NCBI GenBank assembly: GCA_014654455.1
Contig: JACWCY010000001.1
Span: 53,501-117,500, forward strand
Length of the DNA stretch: 64,000 bases
Reading direction: 5' to 3'
Source: Pelagibacterales bacterium SAG-MED01
GTDB taxonomy: Bacteria > Pseudomonadota > Alphaproteobacteria > Pelagibacterales > Pelagibacteraceae
Shown here piece by piece: positions 1 to 7,486 of this stretch (position 1 is its first letter; each line of letters begins with the position of its first letter). The notes beneath the pieces are model-generated. The model was not told where the DNA came from. It saw nothing but the letters and a program-made list of their open reading frames with translations, and ran no database searches. Position numbers and translations under genes: made by a program.

Positions 1-544
1 TGTTGAAAACACAACTTTAACATTCAAACAAATTGCTGATTTTTGTAAACTACATGAAGTAGAAGTTCAAGGAATTGCTGATGGTGAAGTTGCAAAAGGT
101 ATTAAGGCTTATAACCCAATAATTTCTGGTCAACTTTCTAGGGAAGAAATTGATCTCTCTTCAAAAGATACAAATAGAGCGTTAGAAATAAAAAGTTCTG
201 ATATTGAAATATCTAATTCAGAAAATAAAATTAAAAAATATATTCCTTTATCTAAAAGACAAGATAAGCCAGACTCAGCTCTATGGTTAATTAAAAATCA
301 CGATATTTTAAAGGACTCTCAAATAGCTAGGTTAGTAGGTATTACAAAAAATTCTGTTTCATCGATTAGAAACAAAAGTTATTGGAATTACAATAATCTA
401 AATCCAAAAGATCCTGTTGCCCTCAATTTGTTTAGTCAAAAAGATCTAGTTGAAGCAATCGAAAAAGCTCAAAGAAGAATTAAAAGAGAAAAAAAACAAA
501 AAGAAAAACTTCAACAAAGTAAGATTATTAACAATAATGTGTAA
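1..544 (+). CDS. trcR: TrcR/DUF1013-like cell-cycle transcriptional regulator, 5' truncated
   Basis: Reading from base 2 gives an open frame of 180 codons ending in TAA at 542-544; the start lies left of the window, so it is absent from the ORF track. The first residues (TFKQIADFCKLHEVEVQGIADGE) match my memory of DUF1013 proteins, a family nearly confined to Alphaproteobacteria and named TrcR for its role in cell-cycle transcription. A second DNA-binding-like stretch (QIARLVGITKNSVSSIRNKSYWN) lies near residues 108-130, and the C-terminus is a lysine/glutamate-rich helix. It is followed on the same strand by rpsU. Identification is from family memory, but the motif match is strong. Confidence 0.82.
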   Translation, partial: VENTTLTFKQIADFCKLHEVEVQGIADGEVAKGIKAYNPIISGQLSREEIDLSSKDTNRALEIKSSDIEISNSENKIKKYIPLSKRQDKPDSALWLIKNHDILKDSQIARLVGITKNSVSSIRNKSYWNYNNLNPKDPVALNLFSQKDLVEAIEKAQRRIKREKKQKEKLQQSKIINNNV

Positions 545-565
545 AAATTATAGACATAAAAATAT

Positions 566-588
566 AAAAGTGTTACTTACTCACTTTT
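566..588 (+). terminator. Weak hairpin with T-run between trcR and rpsU
   Basis: AAAAGTG (566-572) can pair with CACTTTT (582-588) around a 9-base loop, with the T-run continuing to 590. It sits just after the trcR stop and directly before the rpsU Shine-Dalgarno sequence. It could be a leaky terminator or attenuator, but the stem has only two G-C pairs, so this is uncertain. Confidence 0.3.
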
Positions 589-590
589 TT

Positions 591-595
591 GGAGG
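591..595 (+). promoter_or_regulatory. Strong Shine-Dalgarno GGAGG for rpsU
   Basis: GGAGG lies 5 bases before an ATT codon (601) that aligns with the usual first Met of S21. The TTG start of the ORF track (589) overlaps this ribosome binding site and has no SD of its own, so the site argues for starting near 601. Such a strong SD stands out in this AT-rich window, where most starts have none. Confidence 0.55.
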
Positions 596-600
596 TAGTT

Positions 601-795
601 ATTAAAATAGAAGTTAAAGATAATAATGTTGAACAGGCTCTTAGAGTTTTAAAAAGAAAGCTTCAGCGAGATGGTTTTTTTAAGGTTATTAAACTTAAAA
701 ACACTTATGAAAAGCCATCAGAAAAGAAAAAAAGAATTCTTCAAGAAAATATTAAAAGAGTAAAAAAATTAAATAAACTAAAAAATAGAATTTAA
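601..795 (+). CDS. rpsU: 30S ribosomal protein S21
   Basis: bS21 is a small basic protein of the 30S platform, next to the 3' end of 16S rRNA, and helps translation initiation. The sequence shows the family core VKDNNVEQALRVLKRKLQRDG and the YEKPSEKKKR segment, then a Lys/Arg-rich tail. The ORF track begins at TTG 589 (68 aa). Alphaproteobacterial S21 usually starts five or six residues before the DNNV motif, which here falls on ATT at 601, and GGAGG lies just upstream of it. I therefore favour a rare AUU start giving about 64 aa; the TTG start remains possible. The initiator tRNA gene follows 6 bases after the stop, so both are probably on one transcript. Confidence 0.9.
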   Translation: MKIEVKDNNVEQALRVLKRKLQRDGFFKVIKLKNTYEKPSEKKKRILQENIKRVKKLNKLKNRI

Positions 796-801
796 TTATA
801 C

Positions 802-878
<77 letters not shown>

Positions 879-900
879 ATTAAAAATATAATGAAAAATT

Positions 901-1566
901 ATGTTTAAGAAAAAAATATTCAAAAAATTAACATCGAAATATAACGAACATGCTTACACAGGCTTGATGGGCTATTTTATGAAAAAATGTCATCAAGATT
1001 TAGAAAATTTTCCATTTTCAAATAAAATTAAAAATGTCTTGGAAATAGGTGCGGGGAATTCACCGCATTATAAATTTATTAATCACCATTACAAAAAATA
1101 TTATATAATTGAGACTACAAAGATTAAAAAAAATTATTACAGAGATAATCCTAGAGTTGTAGCAAAAAAATATAATGGAGAAAAAATCCCTTTTAAAAAT
1201 AATTTTTTTGACAGAATTATTATTTCTCATTGCTTAGAGCATATTAATTATCCAGAAAAATTTATTTTTGAAATGACTAAGAAACTGAGAAAGGGTGGCG
1301 TTCTATCTATTTCTTTACCAACCGATCCTGGAGTCTTATTTAGAATCGGAAGAATCTATTTAAAATTATTTTCTATTAGAAATAAATATAGGATTTCTGC
1401 AAATGAGTTTGATTATATGAATGCTACCGAGCATGTAAATTCAATTTTTGGACTTAACTCAATAATCAAATATAATTTTAAAAATTCAATTAAAGAGTCA
1501 TTTGTTCCTTTTAAGATTAAGTCTTTTGATTTAAACTTATTCTACAATGTACACATTACTAAATAA
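901..1566 (+). CDS. Class I SAM-dependent methyltransferase
   Basis: A 221-aa protein with a Methyltransf_11-type Rossmann fold. The SAM-binding motif I is NVLEIGAGNSPHY near residues 45-57, and the post-motif FFDRIIISHCLEHI near 102-115 is typical of small-molecule methyltransferases. The substrate cannot be told from sequence. It starts 22 bases after the tRNA and ends one base before the stop of the convergent transaldolase gene, so there is no room for a conventional terminator. It lies on the conserved side of the 5S gene but resembles the methyltransferases of the glycan island. Confidence 0.72.
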   Translation: MFKKKIFKKLTSKYNEHAYTGLMGYFMKKCHQDLENFPFSNKIKNVLEIGAGNSPHYKFINHHYKKYYIIETTKIKKNYYRDNPRVVAKKYNGEKIPFKNNFFDRIIISHCLEHINYPEKFIFEMTKKLRKGGVLSISLPTDPGVLFRIGRIYLKLFSIRNKYRISANEFDYMNATEHVNSIFGLNSIIKYNFKNSIKESFVPFKIKSFDLNLFYNVHITK

Positions 1567-1567
1567 A

Positions 1568-2272
1568 TTAAATTTTAAAACGAGACTTTTTACTATCTTT
1601 TAAAAAACCTTTTACCGTTTCAATTGTTAATTGATGAAATGTTTTCCCAAAGTTTTCAATTTTTTCTATGATCGATGGAGGAATTGTAATGATATGACAT
1701 CCTAGTTCTTTTGCTTGTAGATAATTATAAGGTTCTCTTACACTTGCCCATAGTATGTCAACATTCTTATATTTTTTTGCCATATAAATACTTTTTTTGA
1801 ATTCAGGAATTGAGTCTCTACCCACATCTCCTGCTCTACCTGCAAATATTGATATTATTACTTTAGTTTTTTTATTTATAGATTTTAGAATTTTTCTAGT
1901 TTGGTTAGCTGAGTAAACTGCTGTAATATTAAGTTTAATATTCCTATGATTTAAATTTTTTATTACTTTTCCGGTAAAATGACCTTTTGAATTTACAAAT
2001 GGTATTTTAACATAAACATTTTTTCCCCATGAATTTATTTGGAGACCTTGTTTTTCCATTTCTTTTACATCATCTGAAAAAACCTCTAGAGAAACAGGTT
2101 TGCTATTACAAATTTTTAATATCTTTTTTGAATAAGTCTTATAATCTTTTGCTCCTGCTTTACGCATTAGGCTTGGGTTTGTTGTAAATCCCTTTACTAT
2201 TTTTTTTTTATTAAATTTTTTAATTAAATTTAAATCTGCTATGTCGCAAAATATTTTTGTATTCAAATTCAA
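1568..2272 (-). CDS. tal: Transaldolase family protein (TalC/fructose-6-phosphate aldolase-like)
   Basis: A 234-aa single-domain class I aldolase of the short transaldolase type. It has the opening FCDIADLNLIKKF, the TTNPSLMRKAG motif, and NVYVKIPF near residues 85-92, where the lysine should form the Schiff base. SIFAGRAGDVGRD and LWASVREPYNY follow the family pattern. It would transfer or cleave three-carbon units in the non-oxidative pentose phosphate pathway. It is the last gene of the 5S-rpmJ-pnt unit, one base after the pntB stop. Substrate choice (transaldolase or F6P aldolase) is not decided by sequence. Confidence 0.82.
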   Translation of the reverse strand: MNLNTKIFCDIADLNLIKKFNKKKIVKGFTTNPSLMRKAGAKDYKTYSKKILKICNSKPVSLEVFSDDVKEMEKQGLQINSWGKNVYVKIPFVNSKGHFTGKVIKNLNHRNIKLNITAVYSANQTRKILKSINKKTKVIISIFAGRAGDVGRDSIPEFKKSIYMAKKYKNVDILWASVREPYNYLQAKELGCHIITIPPSIIEKIENFGKTFHQLTIETVKGFLKDSKKSRFKI

Positions 2273-2273
2273 A

Positions 2274-3671
2274 CTATAAATTTTTGGTTATATCTTCTGT
2301 CATTTTTTTTGCATCTGCAAATAACATCAATGTATTTTCTTTATAAAAAAGATCGTTATCGATGCCAGCATAGCCTGGGGATAGGCTTCTTTTTACAAAT
2401 AATACAGATTTACATTTTTCTACATCTAAAACTGGCATTCCATAAATTGGGCTTTGAGGATCTGTTTTGGCAACAGGATTTGTTACATCATTTGCACCTA
2501 TCACAAAGGCTACATCAGCATTTGCAAAATCATTATTTATTTCTTCAAGTTCAAAAACTTCATCATAAGGAACATTGGCCTCAGCCAACAATACATTCAT
2601 ATGTCCTGGCATTCTTCCTGCTACTGGGTGAATTGCATAAGAAACTTTTATGTCATTTTTTTTTAAAGTATCGACCATTTCTCTTAAAGCATGTTGAGCT
2701 TGAGCAACTGCCATACCATAACCTGGAACAATTATAACTGAAGAAGCATTTTTCATTAAAAAAGCTGCATCATCTGCATTTCCACTTTTTACTGGTCTTT
2801 GTTCTTTATTTTGAGAAGTATTAGATTGTTCTGTTGCACCAAAACCACCTAATATAACATTAAAAAACGAACGGTTCATACCTTTGCACATAATGTAAGA
2901 TAAAATCGCACCAGAGGATCCAACTAAAGCTCCAGTAATAATTAAAGCCGTATTTTCCAAAGTAAATCCAATTCCTGCAGCTGCCCATCCTGAATAAGAG
3001 TTAAGCATAGAAATTACAACCGGCATGTCAGCACCACCAATAGGTATTATTAATAAAAAACCAATCAAAAAAGAAATAGCTAATAACATCCAAAATAAAT
3101 TTGAAGATTGAGTAGAACAAAGTAAATATATCAAAACTATTATTGAAATTAATATTAATGCATTGAGTGGATGTTGACCTTTAAATGTAATTGGTGCACC
3201 AGACATTATCCCCTGAAGTTTTAAAAATGCTATTACTGACCCAGAAAAAGTTATTGCACCAACTGCAGCACCAATTGACATTTCTATTAAACTGCCAAGT
3301 TTTATATTGCCTGGATATCCTAGATTAAAAGCTTCTGGATTTAAAAATGCTGAAATAGCAACAAAAACAGCTGCAAGTCCAACAAGACTATGAAAACCAG
3401 CTACGAGCTCAGGCATAGCTGTCATGGGTATTTTATATGCAATAAATGCACCTACTAAACCACCTATTAAAAGAAAAATTATAACAAAAATAAATCCACT
3501 CGAAAAATTTCCTAAAGATAAAAATGTAACTGTAATTGCAATTATCATTCCTAAAATTCCAAAAAAATTTCCTTGTCTTGATGTTTCTGGAGATGATAGG
3601 CCTCTTAATGCTAAAATAAATAATATACCTGAAATAAGATAAAAAATTGCTGATAAATTTGATGATATCAC
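2274..3671 (-). CDS. pntB: Proton-translocating NAD(P) transhydrogenase, beta subunit
   Basis: A 465-aa inner-membrane protein: about nine hydrophobic helices in the first 270 residues (domain II), then a soluble NADP(H)-binding domain III. Domain III shows VIIVPGYGMAVAQAQHALREM, HPVAGRMPGHMNVLLAEANVPY, GANDVTNPVA and KRSLSPGYAGIDN, all diagnostic. With PntAA and PntAB it couples hydride transfer from NADH to NADP+ to proton entry. Its start overlaps pntAB by 4 bases (translational coupling). Length is as expected for the family. Confidence 0.96.
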   Translation of the reverse strand: MISSNLSAIFYLISGILFILALRGLSSPETSRQGNFFGILGMIIAITVTFLSLGNFSSGFIFVIIFLLIGGLVGAFIAYKIPMTAMPELVAGFHSLVGLAAVFVAISAFLNPEAFNLGYPGNIKLGSLIEMSIGAAVGAITFSGSVIAFLKLQGIMSGAPITFKGQHPLNALILISIIVLIYLLCSTQSSNLFWMLLAISFLIGFLLIIPIGGADMPVVISMLNSYSGWAAAGIGFTLENTALIITGALVGSSGAILSYIMCKGMNRSFFNVILGGFGATEQSNTSQNKEQRPVKSGNADDAAFLMKNASSVIIVPGYGMAVAQAQHALREMVDTLKKNDIKVSYAIHPVAGRMPGHMNVLLAEANVPYDEVFELEEINNDFANADVAFVIGANDVTNPVAKTDPQSPIYGMPVLDVEKCKSVLFVKRSLSPGYAGIDNDLFYKENTLMLFADAKKMTEDITKNL

Positions 3672-3979
3672 TTTTTATCCCTTTTCTTTTTTTTATACAT
3701 TGCTAACATTCTTTGTGTAACTAAAAATCCACCAAAAATATTTATTGCGGCCAATGAGATTGCTAAAAATCCAAATATACTAGAAGTATTAAAAACACTC
3801 TCATCATTACCAGCTAATCCAGCAATAATTGCACCTACTATAATTACTGAAGAAATAGCATTTGTCACTGACATTAAAGGAGTATGCAATGAAGGCGTTA
3901 CACTCCAAACAACATAATAACCTATGAAGATTGAAAGAATAAATATGCTTAGTCTAAATATAAAAGGGTCTATTTCCAT
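3668..3979 (-). CDS. pntAB: NAD(P) transhydrogenase, alpha-2 (membrane) subunit
   Basis: A 103-aa membrane protein with three or four hydrophobic helices, including the conserved HTPLMSVTNAISS segment and the FGFLAISLAAINIFGGFLVTQRML stretch. It is the membrane part of the alpha subunit, split from the soluble PntAA as is usual in Alphaproteobacteria. The basic tail KKKKRDKK follows the last helix. It lies 3 bases after pntAA and overlaps pntB by 4 bases. Confidence 0.95.
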   Translation of the reverse strand: MEIDPFIFRLSIFILSIFIGYYVVWSVTPSLHTPLMSVTNAISSVIIVGAIIAGLAGNDESVFNTSSIFGFLAISLAAINIFGGFLVTQRMLAMYKKKKRDKK

Positions 3980-3982
3980 GGT

Positions 3983-5071
3983 TTATTTAATTAATGTTTT
4001 TTCAATTATTTCATCTTCTAAATTTATATTAATTTCATTTTTTTCTTTATCAAATAAATTTGTGACAAAATTAAATACATTTTTAGCATAGAGATTTGAT
4101 GCAGATATAGGTAACTTATTTAAAATATTTGTTTCACCCATTATTTTTACTCCACTTTTGTCAACTAACTTATCTACTTCTGTAAAAGCAGTATTTCCAC
4201 CCTGTATTGCAGCTAAATCATAAATTACAGAGCCTGTTTGCATATTTTTAATCATTTCATCTTTAATTATTATAGGTGCTTTTTTTCCAGGAATTAAGGC
4301 TGTACAAATTACAATATCGATTTTTTTTAAAGTCTCATGAAGTAATTCTTCTTGTTTTTTTTTAAAATCATCAGAAGCCTCTTTTGCATAGCCTCCTTTA
4401 GTTTCAAGATTTTCTGCACCTTCAACCGTTAAAAATTTTCCTCCTAAACTTTCAACTTGTTCTTTTGAGGCCATTCTCACGTCTGTAGCAAAAACAATTG
4501 CACCCATTCTTTTAGCAGTAGCGATTGCTTGCAATCCAGCAACGCCAGCACCAACAACTAATACTTTTGCAGCTGGAATTGTTCCTGCAGCTGTCATCAT
4601 CATTGGAATAGCTTTTTCAAACTTAGCAAAAGACTCTATTACCGCCTTATATCCTGCAAGGTTTGCTTGAGAAGAAAGTATATCCATTGATTGAGCTCTG
4701 GTTATTCTAGGTAATAATTCTAATGAAAACAAGTTAACTTTTTTTTTTGCTAAACTTTCTATTTTATCTTTATTTTTAAAAGGATCTAAAACACCAACTA
4801 CTGTTTGATTTTCTTTTAGTAGTGAAAGTTTTTCTGGTGATAACAATCCTAGCTGAATAATTAAATCACAATTCTCGATTAATTTTTTTTCATCTTTAAA
4901 TATTTTTGCCCCAATATCTTCAAATATATCATCACTAATTCCTAAATGAACGCCATAATTTTCTTGTAATGATAATTCAAAACCTAAAGATATATATTTT
5001 TTTGCAACATCTGGAGTAATAGCAATTCTTTTTTCAATTGATTGATCCTCTAAAACTGATGTGATTTTCAT
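3983..5071 (-). CDS. pntAA: NAD(P) transhydrogenase, alpha-1 (NAD-binding) subunit
   Basis: A 362-aa soluble domain I protein of the alanine dehydrogenase/PNT family. It has the N-terminal RIAITPDVAKKY motif, the Rossmann loop VVGAGVAGLQAIATAKRMGA near residues 171-190, and YDLAAIQGGNTAFTE near 285-299. It binds NAD(H) and passes hydride to NADP on PntB. The gene starts 9 bases after the aa3-oxidase subunit IV gene, in a string that begins with 5S rRNA. Confidence 0.95.
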   Translation of the reverse strand: MKITSVLEDQSIEKRIAITPDVAKKYISLGFELSLQENYGVHLGISDDIFEDIGAKIFKDEKKLIENCDLIIQLGLLSPEKLSLLKENQTVVGVLDPFKNKDKIESLAKKKVNLFSLELLPRITRAQSMDILSSQANLAGYKAVIESFAKFEKAIPMMMTAAGTIPAAKVLVVGAGVAGLQAIATAKRMGAIVFATDVRMASKEQVESLGGKFLTVEGAENLETKGGYAKEASDDFKKKQEELLHETLKKIDIVICTALIPGKKAPIIIKDEMIKNMQTGSVIYDLAAIQGGNTAFTEVDKLVDKSGVKIMGETNILNKLPISASNLYAKNVFNFVTNLFDKEKNEININLEDEIIEKTLIK

Positions 5072-5080
5072 AAAAGAGTT

Positions 5081-5191
5081 TTACAACAAGAAAAAAGCCA
5101 TTAGAACTAAAACTAATACAACAGCGACAGTTCCCCACAACACGAATTTGGTGAAATTATTCCAAGTATTTTTATGGCTTTCATTTTCCAT
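5081..5191 (-). CDS. aa3-type cytochrome c oxidase subunit IV (36 aa)
   Basis: Too short for the ORF track. On the reverse strand ATG at 5191 opens 36 codons ending in TAA at 5081: a short polar head with HKNTWNNFTKFVLWG, then one transmembrane helix of valines and leucines. This is the pattern of the bacterial aa3 subunit IV family, a single-helix accessory subunit of the terminal oxidase in Alphaproteobacteria. It lies 3 bases after rpmJ and 9 bases before pntAA. Function is by family resemblance; the reading frame is clear. Confidence 0.8.
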   Translation of the reverse strand: MENESHKNTWNNFTKFVLWGTVAVVLVLVLMAFFLL

Positions 5192-5194
5192 AAA

Positions 5195-5320
5195 TTACTT
5201 CTGACGGGCTTTAAATTTTGGATTTATTTTATTAATTATATAAACTCTGCCTCTTCTTTTTACTAACTTAGAGTTTAAATCTCTTTTTTTTATAGATTTT
5301 AATGAACTTTTAATTTTCAT
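5195..5320 (-). CDS. rpmJ: 50S ribosomal protein L36
   Basis: A 41-codon reverse-strand frame missing from the ORF track. The product is very basic ([20 protein letters not shown]...) and contains [20 protein letters not shown], the signature of the zinc-independent bL36 form (no CxxC/CxxxxH zinc site). Its ATG lies only 9 bases after the predicted 3' end of 5S rRNA, with no SD in the gap (ATTTAAATT), so the mRNA would be nearly leaderless if 5S is cut off. Confidence 0.93.
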   Translation of the reverse strand: MKIKSSLKSIKKRDLNSKLVKRRGRVYIINKINPKFKARQK

Positions 5321-5329
5321 AATTTAAAT

Positions 5330-5443
5330 GCCGGCAACGTCCTACTCTTCCATGCCTTAAGACAAAGTACCATCAGCGCAGAAGGGCTTGACTTCCGAGT
5401 TCGGTATGGGATCGGGTATAGCCCCTTCGCAATAATTACCGGC
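5330..5443 (-). rRNA. rrf: 5S ribosomal RNA
   Basis: The reverse complement reads GCCGGUAAU...GAAGGGGCUAUACCCGAUCCC..., followed by CCGAACUCGGAAGUCAAGCCC and ...GGUACUUUGUCUUAAGGC, a clear 5S. Helix I pairs the 5' GCCGGUAAU with the 3' GUUGCCGGC. Length is about 114 nt. No 23S or 16S gene lies upstream within this window; instead a polysaccharide island begins. It therefore appears detached from the rest of its rRNA operon. Confidence 0.95.
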
Positions 5444-5449
5444 GAGATG

Positions 5450-5477
5450 CTTATAACAAGGAATAAAAAAATGTAAA
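5450..5477 (-). promoter_or_regulatory. Sigma-70 promoter for the detached 5S rRNA
   Basis: On the reverse strand TTTACA (5477-5472), a 16-base spacer and TATAAG (5455-5450) precede the 5S 5' end by about 6 bases. Start-site spacing and box quality suit an rRNA promoter, so the 5S can be made without a 23S upstream. Confidence 0.6.
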
Positions 5478-5555
5478 GCTAGTTAACTTTCAGAATTTTA
5501 TGCAAAATACTTAAAAATACTAACCTTTTTAAGCTTTTTTGGATATTATCTAATA

Positions 5556-6242
5556 ATGAATGAATTAACTTTAGTTATACCTGCAAAAGAAGAAGCGGAA
5601 TCTTTGCCACTAGTTTTGGATGAAATAAAAGGCTTAAATTTAAAAGTTATTATTGTATTAGCTGATGATGATTTAAAAACAATCGATGCATTAAAAAATT
5701 ATGATTGTGAAATTTTATACCAATCTCAAAGAGGATATGGAAATGCAATAATTGAGGGTATTAAAAAAGCACAAACAAAATATATTGCAATTTTTTATGC
5801 AGATGGATCAACTGATCCATTATTTTTAAATCCTATGTTAGATAAAATTTTAAATGAAAAATACCAAATTGTTTTTGGTAGTAGATATGAAAAAAATGCA
5901 AAAAGTTATGATGATGATATAATAACAAGAATTGGTAATTTTGGTTTTACACTTGTTGGTAATTTGTTATTTTCATTAAAAATTTCAGATATTTTATTTA
6001 CTTATATTGTTGCTGAAAAACAAATTATGGAAAATATGGATTTAAAATCTAATGACTATTGTTTATGTACAGAAATCCCACTTAAATCTAAAAAAATGAA
6101 TTTGAAATATACAACACATCCTTGTATTGAAAGAAAAAGATTTGCTGGTAAAAAAAAGGTGAAAGCCATTAAAGATGGACTTAAAATTTTATTTTCTCTT
6201 ATTAAAAATTTTTTTAATTCAAGCTCTTTCGATACTAAATAG
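5556..6242 (+). CDS. Family 2 glycosyltransferase, Dpm1/polyprenyl-phosphate sugar synthase-like
   Basis: A 228-aa GT-A protein. It has the opening LTLVIPAKEEAESLPLVLDEI, a nucleotide-binding DDDLK, QSQRGYGNAIIEGI, and a DGS motif (FYADGSTDP) in place of DxD. There is no long C-terminal membrane domain. These traits resemble dolichol-phosphate mannose synthase-like enzymes that load a sugar on a polyprenyl phosphate. It is a clear paralogue of the protein at 25224-25892 (both begin MNE-TLVIPAK). It is the first island gene after the 5S border, and its 3' end overlaps the convergent dehydratase gene by 24 bases. Confidence 0.75.
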   Translation: MNELTLVIPAKEEAESLPLVLDEIKGLNLKVIIVLADDDLKTIDALKNYDCEILYQSQRGYGNAIIEGIKKAQTKYIAIFYADGSTDPLFLNPMLDKILNEKYQIVFGSRYEKNAKSYDDDIITRIGNFGFTLVGNLLFSLKISDILFTYIVAEKQIMENMDLKSNDYCLCTEIPLKSKKMNLKYTTHPCIERKRFAGKKKVKAIKDGLKILFSLIKNFFNSSSFDTK

Positions 6243-7463
6243 TGTTTCAACAATAAAGTTCAGTTGTTTATTTGAGATTTGTTTAGTGTGTAATCCAATG
6301 ACAAAACCAAGATCTTGGATTTTCTGTGCTCCATAAAAAATTTTATTATTGGGGTTTAGGTTGTATAATTTAGCAGATGGTTGATTTAAAAAAGAACCAC
6401 TAATTATTGGTCTTGTTTCTAATCCTTTTTTTTCAATGAGTTCTATAAATTTTCTTTTTTTATTTTTAAATTTTTCATTAAGTAAAATAGGTAAAACCAT
6501 GTAGCTTGGGTCAATTTTTTTTGAGTAACTTACAAAATGAAATTGATTTTTCCATCTTGAATCTTTTTGAAGTTTTGTGATAATCTTTTTTTTATTATTT
6601 TTTCTCGTTTTTTTAAATAAATCTAGTCTTTTTAATTGATTTCTTCCGATAGCAGCCTGAATGTCAGTTGGTCTTAAATTGAAACCAGAGTTTATAAAAA
6701 TATACCTAGGATCTAAATTTGGAAATTTTTTAGCATTTTCTTGATAAACTTTTTTACCCCTCGACCATCCGTGAGATCTTAGAGATAATAATATTTTATA
6801 ATCATTCTCATTATTACAAACTATCATACCGCCCTCACCACAAGTAATTTGATGGGAATAAAAAAAAGAATAAGTTCCAAAGTCACCATAAGTTCCAAGA
6901 TGTTTGTTTTGAAATTTTGCACCAAGAGCCTCACAATTATCCTCTATTACAATAATATTTTTTTTTTTTGCATAATTTGCAATTTTTTTTATATCTGTGG
7001 AAATTCCTAGAACATTTATCAACATTATTACTTTTGTCTTATTTGTAATCTGATTGATCAATTTATCAGCATCCACATTTAAAGTCTGTGGATTTACATC
7101 TACAAACTTAGGAACTAAGCCTGATTGAACTAATGGCCAAAGAGAAGTTGACCAGCAGAGAGCAGGTATTAATGCTTCATCACCTAATTTAAATTTATTT
7201 TTTCTTAGTGGATTACATGCCGCAAATGCAGCCAATAGATTTGCAGACGATCCAGAATTTACCATTAGTGAATATTTTGATTTTACTACTTTAGAAAATT
7301 CTTTTTCAAATTTTTCAGTTTCCTTATTCATGGTAATAAATCCTTTTTTTAAAACCTGAATTCCTTTACTTAAATCTTGTTTACTTAATCCTTTTTCCAA
7401 CAAAGGATAGAGATATTTCTTTTTATTTGGATCAAGGTATTTATAATTTTTTTTTATTTTCAT
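6219..7463 (-). CDS. PLP-dependent sugar 3-dehydratase of the DegT family (ColD/RfbH-like)
   Basis: A 414-aa DegT/DnrJ/EryC1/StrS-fold protein. The usual PLP lysine is replaced by His204 (SFFYSHQITCGEGG); the two other DegT proteins of this window have lysine at that place. Asp175 in IEDNCEALG should hold the PLP ring nitrogen. Lys-to-His is the mark of the 3-dehydrases ColD and RfbH(E1), which remove the 3-hydroxyl of a 4-keto-6-deoxy sugar. I do not see the cysteine cluster of the Fe-S type E1, which favours ColD acting on GDP-4-keto-6-deoxymannose. The adjacent GDP-fucose-synthase-like gene and gmd at 24172 fit that pathway. Confidence 0.75.
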   Translation of the reverse strand: MKIKKNYKYLDPNKKKYLYPLLEKGLSKQDLSKGIQVLKKGFITMNKETEKFEKEFSKVVKSKYSLMVNSGSSANLLAAFAACNPLRKNKFKLGDEALIPALCWSTSLWPLVQSGLVPKFVDVNPQTLNVDADKLINQITNKTKVIMLINVLGISTDIKKIANYAKKKNIIVIEDNCEALGAKFQNKHLGTYGDFGTYSFFYSHQITCGEGGMIVCNNENDYKILLSLRSHGWSRGKKVYQENAKKFPNLDPRYIFINSGFNLRPTDIQAAIGRNQLKRLDLFKKTRKNNKKKIITKLQKDSRWKNQFHFVSYSKKIDPSYMVLPILLNEKFKNKKRKFIELIEKKGLETRPIISGSFLNQPSAKLYNLNPNNKIFYGAQKIQDLGFVIGLHTKQISNKQLNFIVETLFSIERA

Positions 7464-7486
7464 TTTGAATTTTTCTATTTAAAAAT

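Noticed and set aside
2309-2737. Forward ORFs at 2309-2737 and 2454-2666
   Set aside because: They lie within pntB, whose reverse frame has clear family motifs; the forward products are His/Leu/Phe-rich with no recognisable domain.
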